From the NCBI GenBank assembly GCA_021300475.1, contig JAJTDO010000003.1:1-48460 (forward strand): a stretch of DNA of 48,460 nucleotides. The letters run 5' to 3'. This DNA is from Burkholderiales bacterium. Its GTDB lineage: Bacteria > Pseudomonadota > Gammaproteobacteria > Burkholderiales > Burkholderiaceae_B. The position numbers and the translations under genes were made by a program. The notes beneath the pieces are model-generated. The model ran no database searches. It was not told the origin of the DNA and saw nothing but the letters and a program-made list of their open reading frames with translations. Positions 20,471 through 30,966 of this stretch are shown here, piece by piece (position 1 is the first letter of the stretch; each line of letters begins with the position of its first letter).

Positions 20471-20941
20471 GTGAATCTGAACGCAACGCTGTTCGCACAG
20501 CTCGTGGTGTTCTTCATTCTGGCGCTGTTCACAATGAAATTTGTGTGGCCGCCCATGATGAAAGCACTGGACGATCGTGCAAAGAAAATTGCCGATGGTT
20601 TGGCCGCCGCAGAGCGGGGTAAGCAATCACTTGCAGAGGCGAATTCTCGCGTCGAGCAAGAGCTGGCAAAAACCCGTTCTGAAACTCAGCAACGCATCAC
20701 AGATGCTGAGAAACGTGCAGCTCAAATTGTTGAAGAAGCAAAGCAACAAGCCGAAGCAGAGCGCAAGCGTATTCTTGTGCAAGCTGAAGCTGAAGCCGCG
20801 CAGGAAGCGCAGCGTGCCCGTGAGCAATTGCGTGGTCAGTTGGCGGGTCTGGTTGTTGCAGGCGCCGAGCAAATCCTCAAAAAGGAAATTAATGCTCAGG
20901 CACACGCAGACCTGCTCGGTCAATTGAAAGCGCAGTTGTAA
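20471..20941 (+). CDS. atpF: F1Fo ATP synthase subunit b
   Basis: Subunit b is the peripheral stalk that links Fo to F1 delta. The 156-residue protein has one N-terminal membrane helix (about 6-24, starting [20 protein letters not shown]) with [13 protein letters not shown] following. A long charged, Ala/Glu/Gln-rich helix then forms the dimeric coiled coil. The start codon is GTG/ATG-ambiguous only in appearance: the frame opens at GTG 20471. Length equals E. coli b. Confidence 0.97.
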   Translation: MNLNATLFAQLVVFFILALFTMKFVWPPMMKALDDRAKKIADGLAAAERGKQSLAEANSRVEQELAKTRSETQQRITDAEKRAAQIVEEAKQQAEAERKRILVQAEAEAAQEAQRAREQLRGQLAGLVVAGAEQILKKEINAQAHADLLGQLKAQL

Positions 20942-20967
20942 TTGGCTGACGCAAAAAGGACATCAAC

Positions 20968-21501
20968 ATGGTCGAACTAGCCACAACCGCCCGCCCCTAC
21001 GCAGACGCAGCATTTGATGTTGCATTGAAGCAGGGTTTGGACCAGTGGACGCAATGGTTGAGAAGTTGGGCAACGATTGCAGGCCATCCTGACATCACTT
21101 TGCTGGTAAACGATCCAAAGCTTTCCGATGCCACGGTATTGGATGTCTTTGTGCAACTCACAAGCACTCCTGAAGTGTCTGAGGCGCGCAATTTCCTCAA
21201 AGCATTGGTCGAAAATGGTCGTCTTCTGGCTTTGCCGGAAATCGAACGCCAGTTTCTTGAGTTGAAGAACGTTCATGACGGCGTCGCAGATGCCTTGATT
21301 GAAACAGCCTTCGCTATGGATGATTCTGCTGTTGCCGAGCTGCTTCCCATCCTTGAAAAACGATTTAACCGCCGGTTGAAAGCCGTCGTTCGCATCAACA
21401 GCGATCTTATCGGTGGCGTTCGCGTCACAGTCGGAGATCAATGTTTCGATACGTCTGTCCGCGGTCGTCTTGAAGCGATGAAAGCAGCCATTGTTGCCTG
21501 A
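20968..21501 (+). CDS. atpH: F1Fo ATP synthase subunit delta
   Basis: Delta caps the F1 head and binds the subunit b dimer. The 177-residue protein has the family's N-terminal helical domain (ATTARPYADAAFDVALKQG) and the C-terminal DLIGGVRVTVGDQCFDTSVRGRL region, with length typical for proteobacteria. It lies 26 bp after atpF and 34 bp before atpA, all in one transcript. Confidence 0.97.
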   Translation: MVELATTARPYADAAFDVALKQGLDQWTQWLRSWATIAGHPDITLLVNDPKLSDATVLDVFVQLTSTPEVSEARNFLKALVENGRLLALPEIERQFLELKNVHDGVADALIETAFAMDDSAVAELLPILEKRFNRRLKAVVRINSDLIGGVRVTVGDQCFDTSVRGRLEAMKAAIVA

Positions 21502-21535
21502 TCTTCGGGCCTGAATTAAATTTGGAGAAATCATT

Positions 21536-23077
21536 ATGCAGATTAATCCCTCTGAGATCAGTGAACTGATCAAGAGTCGGATCGAAGGCCTGGGATCATC
21601 AGCCAACGTCCGTACACAAGGAACGGTAATTTCCGTGAGCGACGGTATTTGTCGCGTTCACGGGCTTTCCGATGTTATGCAAGGTGAGATGCTGGAGTTC
21701 CCCGGCAACACCTTCGGTCTCGCTTTGAACCTTGAGCGCGATTCTGTTGGTTCCGTGATTTTGGGTGAGTACGAGCACATCTCTGAAGGTGATGTGGTCA
21801 AGTGTACCGGCCGAATTCTGGAAGTACCTATTGGCCCCGAGTTGATCGGCCGTGTGGTAAACGCATTGGGCGAGCCTATCGACGGCAAGGGCCCGATCGG
21901 ACACAAGCAAACCGACGTGATTGAAAAAGTTGCGCCGGGCGTTATTTGGCGCAAGTCAGTGTCTCAGCCAGTGCAAACCGGCTTGAAGGCGATTGACGCC
22001 ATGGTGCCAGTGGGCCGTGGGCAGCGAGAGCTGATCATCGGTGACCGTCAGACTGGTAAAACAGCCGTGGCAGTCGATGCGATCATTAATCAGAAGGGCA
22101 AAGACCTCTTTTGTATTTATGTCGCTATCGGTCAAAAAGCATCTTCCATTCAAAACGTGGTTCGCAAGCTTGAAGAAACTGGCGCAATGGCCTACACCAT
22201 CGTGGTGGCGGCTTCTGCCTCTGAATCAGCGGCCATGCAATACTTGGCGCCGTATTCCGGTTGCACCATGGGTGAGTACTTCCGCGACCGTGGTCAAGAT
22301 GCACTGATTATTTATGACGACTTGACCAAGCAGGCTTGGGCTTACCGTCAGATCTCTTTGTTGCTGCGCCGTCCTCCGGGCCGTGAAGCGTATCCAGGTG
22401 ATGTGTTCTATTTGCACAGCCGTCTGTTGGAGCGTGCTGCTCGCGTCAGCGAAGAGTACGTCGAGAAATTCACCAACGGTGAAGTCAAAGGCAAGACTGG
22501 TTCATTGACCGCCCTGCCTGTGATTGAAACGCAAGCCGGTGACGTGACAGCGTTCGTTCCTACCAACGTGATCTCGATTACCGACGGTCAGATTTTCCTT
22601 GAAACCGACTTGTTCAACGCCGGTATTCGTCCAGCGATCAACGCGGGTATCTCCGTGTCTCGCGTAGGTGGTGCAGCGCAAACCAAGGTTATCAAGAAGC
22701 TGTCCGGTGGTATTCGTACCGACTTGGCGCAGTACCGTGAATTGGCCGCTTTCGCGCAGTTCGCCTCTGACCTCGACGAAGCAACACGCCGTCAATTGGA
22801 GCGCGGTCGCCGCGTGGTTGAGTTGCTGAAGCAACCGCAGTACCGTCCCCTGCAGGTCTGGGAATTGGCAGTTGCGCTGTTTTCAGTGAACAACGGCTAT
22901 CTCGACGATGTGGAAGTTAAGGACGTGTTGCCATTTGAACTGGCGCTGCGCAGTTTCTTGCAAACCAGCCACAAGGGCTTGCTCGACAACATTGAAGCGA
23001 CCAAAGACTTGAGCAAAGACGACGAAGGCAAGCTGCACGATGCCCTCAAGGCTTTCAAGAAAACCGGCGCATATTGA
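21536..23077 (+). CDS. atpA: F1Fo ATP synthase subunit alpha
   Basis: Alpha carries the non-catalytic nucleotide sites of F1 and forms the hexamer with beta. The 513-residue protein has the P-loop [15 protein letters not shown], the [15 protein letters not shown] region, and the family signature around [17 protein letters not shown] with the arginine finger (SRVG). A GGAGAAA ribosome binding site precedes the ATG. It is complete and unremarkable in sequence. Confidence 0.98.
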   Translation: MQINPSEISELIKSRIEGLGSSANVRTQGTVISVSDGICRVHGLSDVMQGEMLEFPGNTFGLALNLERDSVGSVILGEYEHISEGDVVKCTGRILEVPIGPELIGRVVNALGEPIDGKGPIGHKQTDVIEKVAPGVIWRKSVSQPVQTGLKAIDAMVPVGRGQRELIIGDRQTGKTAVAVDAIINQKGKDLFCIYVAIGQKASSIQNVVRKLEETGAMAYTIVVAASASESAAMQYLAPYSGCTMGEYFRDRGQDALIIYDDLTKQAWAYRQISLLLRRPPGREAYPGDVFYLHSRLLERAARVSEEYVEKFTNGEVKGKTGSLTALPVIETQAGDVTAFVPTNVISITDGQIFLETDLFNAGIRPAINAGISVSRVGGAAQTKVIKKLSGGIRTDLAQYRELAAFAQFASDLDEATRRQLERGRRVVELLKQPQYRPLQVWELAVALFSVNNGYLDDVEVKDVLPFELALRSFLQTSHKGLLDNIEATKDLSKDDEGKLHDALKAFKKTGAY

Positions 23078-23150
23078 TTCCTCACGGGGCGATAGTCAAT
23101 AACTAACGGCAGAGGGTTCATCCCCTCTTCCGATGTCAGGAGGACATGCG

Positions 23151-24020
23151 ATGCCGGGAATGAAGGAAATCCGGAACAAGATCAAGAGCGTACAAAATAC
23201 GCGAAAGATCACGAAGGCCATGGAAATGGTGGCTGCATCCAAGATGCGCAAAGCTCAGGAACGTATGAGAGCAGCGCGTCCTTATTCCGAAAAGATCCGG
23301 AATATTTGCGCCAACCTTGCCAAGGCTAATCCAGAATACAAGCACGAGTATATGGTGGCTCGCCCTGTGATTAAAAATGCAGGCGTGATTGTTGTCACCA
23401 CAGACAAGGGTTTGTGCGGTGGTTTGAATACCAACATCCTGCGCGCGGTCACGAACAAGTTCAAAGACCTCGAAGGTGCAGGTACCAAAGTTTCAGCAGT
23501 TGCACTCGGTAGTAAGGGCTTGGGCTTTTTGAATCGCATGGGGGCGAAGGTTGTTTCCCACGTCATTCAAATGGGCGATGCACCGCAGTTGGAGCGTTTG
23601 ATTGGCGCCATTAAGGTGCAACTCGATGCTTATTCAGCGGGCGAAGTCGATGCTGTCTATTTAAGCTATACGCGTTTCATCAACACGATGAAACAAGAGC
23701 CGGTAATAGAGCAGTTGCTGCCATTGTCTTCAGAGCGCCTTGAGGCGGACCCACAGGAACATTCTTGGGACTACCTCTACGAGCCTGATGCAAAGGCCGT
23801 CATTGACGACCTGCTGTTGCGATATGTAGAAGCCTTGGTTTACCAGGCTGTTGCGGAAAACATGGCCTCCGAGCAATCCGCTCGAATGGTGGCGATGAAA
23901 GCCGCATCTGACAATGCTAAGACCGTGATCAACGATTTACAGTTGACCTACAACAAAGCACGTCAGGCAGCCATCACCAAGGAACTGGCCGAGATCGTGG
24001 GCGGCGCTTCCGCTGTTTAA
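23151..24020 (+). CDS. atpG: F1Fo ATP synthase subunit gamma
   Basis: Gamma is the central rotor shaft of F1. The protein starts [20 protein letters not shown] and ends in the conserved [19 protein letters not shown], giving 289 residues. I chose the ATG at 23151 because the strong AGGAGGA (23138-23144) lies six nt upstream; an earlier in-frame ATG at 23133 overlaps that site and adds six residues. The [14 protein letters not shown] motif near residue 80 is typical. Confidence 0.97.
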   Translation: MPGMKEIRNKIKSVQNTRKITKAMEMVAASKMRKAQERMRAARPYSEKIRNICANLAKANPEYKHEYMVARPVIKNAGVIVVTTDKGLCGGLNTNILRAVTNKFKDLEGAGTKVSAVALGSKGLGFLNRMGAKVVSHVIQMGDAPQLERLIGAIKVQLDAYSAGEVDAVYLSYTRFINTMKQEPVIEQLLPLSSERLEADPQEHSWDYLYEPDAKAVIDDLLLRYVEALVYQAVAENMASEQSARMVAMKAASDNAKTVINDLQLTYNKARQAAITKELAEIVGGASAV

Positions 24021-24053
24021 GCGAAGCCCCCTACGACTGCAGAATGATTTTGA

Positions 24054-25460
<1,407 letters not shown>

Positions 25461-25523
25461 TTGTCCGATTGGTGGAGACAGGTGTTGGTAACGTCTGTCT
25501 CCTGAACGAGGAAGGAAGAAACT

Positions 25524-25943
25524 ATGTCCACCATACAGGTTGACGTTGTCAGTGCTGAAGAGTTGATTTTCGAGGGTCTTGCGGAATTCGTGGCTTTGCC
25601 AGGTGAGTCCGGAGAACTGGGTATTTATCCTCGGCATACGCCGTTGATTACCCGCATTCGTCCTGGCTCGGTCAGGGTGAAGCTTGAAGGTCAGGCAACA
25701 GAAGAACTGATTTTTGTAAATGGCGGCGTTCTTGAGGTTCAACCAAACCGGGTGACCGTGTTGGCTGATGCTGCGGTTCGTGGCAAAGACCTCGATGAAG
25801 CCAAGGCGGCTGAGGCGAAACGTCTGGCTGAACAGGCCATGGTGAACCGTGCGGGTAGTCTGGACTACGCCCGTGCGCAAGCCGAGTTGGCCGAAGCCGT
25901 TGCTCAACTGGCTGCAATCCAGCGCTTGCGCAAGATTCGGTGA
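25524..25943 (+). CDS. atpC: F1Fo ATP synthase subunit epsilon
   Basis: Epsilon binds gamma and regulates ATP hydrolysis. The 139-residue protein has the N-terminal beta barrel ([23 protein letters not shown]) and a C-terminal helical hairpin rich in Ala and Glu, the part that can inhibit the enzyme by extending into the head. A GAGGAAGGAAG ribosome binding region precedes the ATG. It is the last gene of the operon and is followed by a terminator. Confidence 0.97.
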   Translation: MSTIQVDVVSAEELIFEGLAEFVALPGESGELGIYPRHTPLITRIRPGSVRVKLEGQATEELIFVNGGVLEVQPNRVTVLADAAVRGKDLDEAKAAEAKRLAEQAMVNRAGSLDYARAQAELAEAVAQLAAIQRLRKIR

Positions 25944-25982
25944 GATTGAGCGGCGTTTCAAGCGCTGTATTGCATTAAAATG

Positions 25983-26014
25983 AAAGGCCATCCGCAAGGG
26001 TGGCTTTTCTTTTT
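25983..26014 (+). terminator. Rho-independent terminator of the atp operon
   Basis: GCCATCC (with one G-T pair) and GGGTGGC flank a GCAA loop, extended by AAAG/CTTT, followed by TTTTCTTTTT. It lies about 40 nt after the atpC stop. Confidence 0.9.
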
Positions 26015-26046
26015 GGATGTCGGCAAAGCCCCACAGGAGGTGTGTG

Positions 26047-26829
26047 TTGAAAGTCGCCGTATTTTCAGATCTGCACTTGGAGACGTTCAAGCGGTATCCG
26101 GCACTCGCCAGCATCCCGAAACCTCAGCGTCCTTATGACCTGGTTGTTCTGGCCGGTGACATACATTCGGGCACGCAGGGGCTGGACGCGCTGTCTGCGT
26201 TGGGCACCGGTCATGTTTATGTGGCTGGGAACCATGAATACTACAAGCACGATGTTGAGTTGCTGAATCAGGCGCTCGAGGAAAGGGCGACCCAGTTGCA
26301 GTTGCACTTTTTGCAGTGCAAGTCTGTGGTGATTCAGGGCGTTCGATTTCTTGGGGCCACTCTGTGGACTGACTACGAAGTTCAGCCCGGTTTGCGGTTT
26401 GCCTCTGAGCTGATTGCCAAAGCATTTTTGCCGGATTTTCGTCTGATCCGCTACCGCGGTCGGCGGTTTTCGCCCAAGGACGCCATAGAATTGCACCATC
26501 AGGCCCGCAATTGGCTTGCCGCTGAGCTGGACAAGCCTTTTTCCGGAAAAACCGTGGTGGTGACACACCATGCACCGCACTTGAATTCAATACATCCCCG
26601 TTTCGGCATGAGCCCCATTAACGCTGCCTTTGTGTCTGACCTGTCTGAACTGGTGGAGCGTGCGGATGTCTGGATACACGGGCACATGCACGACAGTTTC
26701 GATTACCGTGTTGGAGAAGGTTCTCGAGTGGTGGTGAACCCCAGAGGTTATATTCGGAAATCAAACGCTCAAGGCCCCCAGCAATTTGAAAATAGGGGTT
26801 TCATGCCAAATTTCGTCATTGAAATATGA
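26047..26829 (+). CDS. Metallophosphoesterase (calcineurin-like)
   Basis: This predicted soluble metal-dependent phosphoesterase has all the dimetal motifs in order: FSDLHLE, LAGDIH, GNHEYY, VVTHHAPH and GHMHDS. The substrate cannot be predicted; members hydrolyse phosphomonoesters, nucleotides or cyclic nucleotides. A strong AGGAGG at 26035-26040 places the start at TTG 26047 (spacing 6, 260 residues); GTG 26044 is possible but very close to it. An ATG at 26017 lies just past the atp terminator T-run and upstream of that ribosome binding site, so I reject it. A CoA-binding gene follows 32 bp later. Confidence 0.9.
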   Translation: MKVAVFSDLHLETFKRYPALASIPKPQRPYDLVVLAGDIHSGTQGLDALSALGTGHVYVAGNHEYYKHDVELLNQALEERATQLQLHFLQCKSVVIQGVRFLGATLWTDYEVQPGLRFASELIAKAFLPDFRLIRYRGRRFSPKDAIELHHQARNWLAAELDKPFSGKTVVVTHHAPHLNSIHPRFGMSPINAAFVSDLSELVERADVWIHGHMHDSFDYRVGEGSRVVVNPRGYIRKSNAQGPQQFENRGFMPNFVIEI

Positions 26830-26861
26830 TTTTCGCCAAGTGAACTGATCAGGATGCAACC

Positions 26862-27302
26862 ATGATTGAAAAACAAATGACCGATGAGCAGCTCACCCTG
26901 CTTTTGAAGCGAAGTAAAAACATTGCAGTGGTTGGATTTTCTCTGCAAACACAAAAACCGAGCTTTTATGTTTCTTTGTACATGCACAAGGCAGGTTACC
27001 GGGTGTTGCCGGTGAACCCGACAGCAGCAGGGCAGCCCAGTGGTATTGGCGATGAGCCGGTTTATGCCAGCGTGGCACAAGCGAAAGCGGCCTGCGGCGG
27101 CGCTATTGACATTGTGAACGTCTTTAGACGGGCTGACCAGATCGGCCCCGCAGTGACGGAGGCGATTGAGGCTGGATCGGCTTGTGTCTGGATGCAGCAA
27201 GGGATTGAAAACGACGAGGAAGCCGCCAGAGCTCAGGCAAACGGACTGGTGGTGGTCATGGACAAATGCATCAAGTTGGAGCACATGCGTCTGGTGCTTT
27301 GA
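26862..27302 (+). CDS. CoA-binding domain protein (YccU-like)
   Basis: This is a single Rossmann-type CoA-binding domain of the YccU kind, resembling the N-terminal part of succinyl-CoA synthetase alpha and acyl-CoA ligases. The 146-residue protein shows KNIAVVGFSLQTQKPSFYVS, YRVLPVNPTAAG, DIVNVFRRADQIGP and VWMQQGIENDEAA-like blocks, all characteristic. There is no catalytic domain. The role of these proteins is unknown; ligand binding in regulation is a common guess. It may be co-transcribed with the phosphoesterase upstream. Confidence 0.87.
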   Translation: MIEKQMTDEQLTLLLKRSKNIAVVGFSLQTQKPSFYVSLYMHKAGYRVLPVNPTAAGQPSGIGDEPVYASVAQAKAACGGAIDIVNVFRRADQIGPAVTEAIEAGSACVWMQQGIENDEEAARAQANGLVVVMDKCIKLEHMRLVL

Positions 27303-27454
27303 GCATGGCTGGCCTGCGTTGCGCTGTCTCTTTGTTCAAGGCCAGCTTAAATTGACTACAATACGGCCAAGGTGATTGAGTGTTTTCCACCTTGCGCCAT
27401 CCTAATCGCCGTTCCGCTGTTTATTCGCGGTGTTTCCTGTTTAAACCGAGATCA

Positions 27455-28558
27455 ATGATGTCCCGTTTCGCTCCTTTGCAAAATGATGTTTTTCTTCGCG
27501 CTTTGCAGCGTGAAAGCACCCCTTACACGCCCATCTGGCTAATGAGGCAGGCAGGACGCTATCTGCCTGAATACAATGCGACCCGCAAACGGGCCGGCAG
27601 CTTTCTGAACCTGTGCAAAAATCCTGAGTTGGCTTGTGAAGTGACTTTGCAGCCTCTGGAACGTTTTCCGCTGGACGCTGCCATTTTGTTCTCGGACATT
27701 CTGACCGTACCGGATGCGATGGGGCTGGGTTTGTATTTTGCAGAGGGTGAAGGCCCGAAATTTGAACGCCCGGTTCGAGATGAGGCGGCAGTGCGGCAAT
27801 TGGCTGTGCCTGACATTGGCACAGATTTGCGCTACGTAACGGATGCAGTTACCACCATACGTGAAGCTCTAGGGGGGCGAGTTCCCTTGATCGGCTTCTC
27901 CGGCAGCCCGTGGACCTTGGCGTGCTACATGGTTGAGGGTGGCGGCAGCGATGATTTCCGTACCGTAAAAACCATGCTTTATAAGCGCCCTGATTTGATG
28001 CATGCCATTCTGGATGTAACCACAAAAGCGGTGACGCAGTACTTGAATGCCCAAATTGAAGCGGGCGCCCAAACCGTCATGATCTTTGACAGCTGGGGGG
28101 GTGCGCTGGCCGATGGTGCTTTCCAAAAGTTTTCTCTGGCTTATACCAAGCGCGTGCTTGCAGGTCTTAAACTGGAAGCAGAGCACAGGCCGGGTGAAAG
28201 GGTTCGTGTTCCTTCAATCGTGTTTACCAAGGGTGGCGGTTTGTGGCTGGAAGAAATTTCGGGTGCAGGTTGTGATGCAGTGGGTGTTGATTGGACGGTG
28301 AACCTCGCGAATGCCCGCGCCCGGGTCGGTGAGCGTGTTGCGCTTCAGGGAAACCTCGATCCGAACGCTCTGTTTGCAGAGCCGGCACAAATTCAAGGCG
28401 AAGTTGCAAAAATCCTGGAGTCTTTTGGCTTGCCTGAAAATGGCGTTGGCCATGTATTTAACCTGGGCCATGGTATTTCTCAATACACGCCGCCAGACAG
28501 TGTTTCCGTGTTGGTTGAAGCGGTTCATGAGTACAGCCGCAGACAGCGCAAGGCTTGA
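27455..28558 (+). CDS. hemE: Uroporphyrinogen decarboxylase
   Basis: HemE removes four carboxyl groups from uroporphyrinogen III to make coproporphyrinogen III in haem synthesis. The protein has the diagnostic [15 protein letters not shown] motif near residue 28, [31 protein letters not shown], and FNLGHGI near the end. I chose the ATG at 27455 (367 residues; another ATG directly follows it) because the sequence [17 protein letters not shown] is the usual family start; the frame is open further upstream without family resemblance. A TACAAT at 27357-27362 could be its -10 element. Confidence 0.97.
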   Translation: MMSRFAPLQNDVFLRALQRESTPYTPIWLMRQAGRYLPEYNATRKRAGSFLNLCKNPELACEVTLQPLERFPLDAAILFSDILTVPDAMGLGLYFAEGEGPKFERPVRDEAAVRQLAVPDIGTDLRYVTDAVTTIREALGGRVPLIGFSGSPWTLACYMVEGGGSDDFRTVKTMLYKRPDLMHAILDVTTKAVTQYLNAQIEAGAQTVMIFDSWGGALADGAFQKFSLAYTKRVLAGLKLEAEHRPGERVRVPSIVFTKGGGLWLEEISGAGCDAVGVDWTVNLANARARVGERVALQGNLDPNALFAEPAQIQGEVAKILESFGLPENGVGHVFNLGHGISQYTPPDSVSVLVEAVHEYSRRQRKA

Positions 28559-28874
28559 AAAAACCAAGATATAAAATTGTTTTCCAGACTTATTCACAGT
28601 TTTAACATCCAAATTCCGTGCGTTTCCACACAGAATTTGGGTGCCTTCAAAAGGCGCATGAGTTCGCGCAGTTTGTTGTTTTTAAATGCTTTAATTTTTT
28701 AATTGGACTTATTGTTGCTTTTTTAACTGCGCTGTGATTCCGGATTGATTGCGTTCTAACTGCAGCTTTTCCCCAAAGTTATCCACAGCCCCGAGTGGCT
28801 TAGAAAAATACTTCTAGACCAAAAGGTTTGCTTCGTTATCTTCGAGTGTTTCTTTAAGTCTGCTCAATCCATCC
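28559..28874. other. hemE-priA gap with DnaA box and hairpin
   Basis: This 316-bp gap holds no gene I can support. It contains a perfect DnaA box TTATCCACA at 28779-28787 and a one-mismatch box TTATTCACA at 28590-28598. It also has an inverted repeat CCAAATTC (28609-28616) with GAATTTGG (28633-28640), extended by three inner pairs. The hairpin has no T-run, so it is not a classical terminator. The perfect box lies 88 bp before the priA ATG, where a promoter would be expected. Confidence 0.6.
28779..28787 (-). promoter_or_regulatory. Lone DnaA box upstream of priA
   Basis: TTATCCACA matches the consensus DnaA box perfectly. It is far from the origin cluster (24.7 kb) and just upstream of the primosome gene priA, so DnaA control of priA is possible. 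A chance occurrence is not excluded. Confidence 0.5.
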
Positions 28875-30959
28875 ATGACAAACCCTTTAGTTTTAGACAA
28901 TTCTGATGCTGTGACCTTTGTCGGTGTTGCCGTGGACATTCCTTTGCCCGGGTTGTTTGACTATGTGTGGTCCATGGAAGAGGTACCCATGCCGGGTGAC
29001 TCAGTTTTGGTGCCATGGGGGCGAAAAATGGTCTGGGGATGGGTTTGGGAGGTCAGAAAAACCTTGCCTGAAGGCGTGCAGCGAGACAAAGTAAAGGCGG
29101 TTGCCGCGCGTATCGTTGAGGTACCCCGGTTGTCTGAGCGCTGGATGTCCCTGATCGGGTTTGCCAGTCGGTATTACCACCATCCGATCGGCGCTTGCAT
29201 TGCCGATACCCTGCCCAAGTCTTTAAAGACTGTCGGCAAAACCTCCTCTGTTTTACCGCCACTGAAAAAATGGGCCAAACAAAACGCGTCCGAATCGGGT
29301 GATGTGGTGCCCTCGGTGGTCATGGATCTCCAGTCCAGAGCATTGACGCAAGAGCAAGCTGCGGCGTTGAGTGATATTGGTGCAATGTCAGCATTTGGTG
29401 TTTTTTTGTTGCATGGCATCACGGGAAGCGGCAAAACGGAAGTCTATTTACAGGCGATATTGTCCAAGGTGCAGCAGGGTCGACAATGTTTGTTGCTGTT
29501 GCCTGAAATTAACCTGACCCCTGCTGTCGAGCAGTTTTTTGCCAAACGGCTGCAAGGTTTGCGGGTGGGCACGCTGCACAGTGGCTTGACCGACACACAA
29601 CGCCTTAAAAATTGGCTGGCGGCTTCTACGCACCGGCTTGATTTGATTATTTCAACCCGTTTGGGTGTGTTCACGCCCTTACCTGCGTTGGGACTGGTGA
29701 TTGTGGATGAAGAGCATGACCCGTCTTACAAGCAGATGGAGGGTTTGAAGTATTCCGCGCGTGACATTGCAATTATGGCGGGTCGTTTGAACGACTGCCC
29801 TGTGGTGCTGGGATCGGCCACGCCCTCGCTGGAAACCTGGCACAAGACCCAGTCAGGTCAATACCGTCACTTGACGCTGAAACAGCGGGCTGTCGCAGGC
29901 GCTGTGCTGCCTCAGGTTGAGTTGGTGGATACGAGGCACCATCCGTCTCAGGCGGGCTTGTCCAAGCCGGTTGTAGAGGCCTTGAAGCGGGCATTGGAAG
30001 CCGGTGAGCAGTCGATTGTATTTTTGAACCGTCGCGGCTATGCGCCAACCCTGATGTGCGAATCCTGTGGTTGGGTGGCCGATTGTCACCAGTGTTCAGC
30101 CCATGTGGTCTGGCACCGCAAGGACGGGCTGTTGCGTTGTCACCACTGTGGTGCGAGCAAGCGTGTGCCTGCCGCCTGCCCGACCTGTGGAAACCAGGAC
30201 TTGACGCCGTTTGGATGTGGCACTCAGCGGTTGGAGGAGGCTTTGCAGGCCGTATTGCCCAGCGCCAGGATCTTGCGGATAGATGCAGACTCGACCAGAG
30301 GCAAGGGAGCGGCTGAAGCGGCGTTTGAAACGGCCCACCATGGTGAGGTGGATGTGCTTGTGGGCACGCAAATGGTGGCCAAGGGCCATGATTTTCAGCG
30401 GGTCAGGCTGGTGGTGGCGGTGAATGTGGATGCTGCCTTGTTTTCTCATCAACCCAAAAGCGCCGAGCGCCTGTTTTCTCAATTGATGCAAGTGGCGGGG
30501 CGTGCGGGTCGTGCTGGCGGTGTGGGACGTTTCATGGTGCAGACAAATTATCCGCACCATCCGTTGTTCGTCAGTTTGCTCAAGCAAGACTACGAAGGCT
30601 TTGCTGCTTTTGAGCTTGACGCCCGGCGGGCGGCAGGTTTTGCCCCTTTTGTGTTTCAAGTGCTGGTGCGGGCAGACCACAAACGGCTGGACCACGCCAT
30701 GGGATTTTTAAGTGTCGCCAAGGACTTGGCGCAGACTTTGCTGGCTGAGATGGGCTGGGACGAGAGCGACACAATACGCCTGTGCGACCCGGTGCCTCTG
30801 ACGGTGGTTCGGGTGGCGGGTGTGGAGCGCGGACAACTCTTGGTAGAATCAGCCTCCCGCTCCGCTTTGCATGCCTTTTTGAATCGTTGGTTGCCTGTGT
30901 TGTGGCAAGAAAAAGGTTCTGTTCGTTGGTTTATTGATGTTGATCCTGTAGAAATCTGA
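28875..30959 (+). CDS. priA: Primosomal protein N' (replication restart helicase PriA)
   Basis: PriA recognises stalled or broken replication forks and reloads the replisome. The 694-residue protein has the N-terminal 3'-end-binding domain (VGVAVDIPLPGLFDYVW). The helicase domain follows, with Walker A HGITGSGKTEVYLQAIL and DEEH box VDEEHDPSYKQMEGLKYSARD, and VLGSATPSLETW. A zinc-binding insert holds eight cysteines in CxxC pairs (CESCGWVADCHQC and CHHCGASKRVPAACPTC). It lies seven bp before rep, so the two fork-processing genes probably share a transcript. Confidence 0.97.
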   Translation: MTNPLVLDNSDAVTFVGVAVDIPLPGLFDYVWSMEEVPMPGDSVLVPWGRKMVWGWVWEVRKTLPEGVQRDKVKAVAARIVEVPRLSERWMSLIGFASRYYHHPIGACIADTLPKSLKTVGKTSSVLPPLKKWAKQNASESGDVVPSVVMDLQSRALTQEQAAALSDIGAMSAFGVFLLHGITGSGKTEVYLQAILSKVQQGRQCLLLLPEINLTPAVEQFFAKRLQGLRVGTLHSGLTDTQRLKNWLAASTHRLDLIISTRLGVFTPLPALGLVIVDEEHDPSYKQMEGLKYSARDIAIMAGRLNDCPVVLGSATPSLETWHKTQSGQYRHLTLKQRAVAGAVLPQVELVDTRHHPSQAGLSKPVVEALKRALEAGEQSIVFLNRRGYAPTLMCESCGWVADCHQCSAHVVWHRKDGLLRCHHCGASKRVPAACPTCGNQDLTPFGCGTQRLEEALQAVLPSARILRIDADSTRGKGAAEAAFETAHHGEVDVLVGTQMVAKGHDFQRVRLVVAVNVDAALFSHQPKSAERLFSQLMQVAGRAGRAGGVGRFMVQTNYPHHPLFVSLLKQDYEGFAAFELDARRAAGFAPFVFQVLVRADHKRLDHAMGFLSVAKDLAQTLLAEMGWDESDTIRLCDPVPLTVVRVAGVERGQLLVESASRSALHAFLNRWLPVLWQEKGSVRWFIDVDPVEI

Positions 30960-30966
30960 GTTATTC

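Noticed and set aside
28609-28640. Hairpin after hemE as a rho-independent terminator
   Set aside because: The stem is AT-rich and no T-run follows on either strand.
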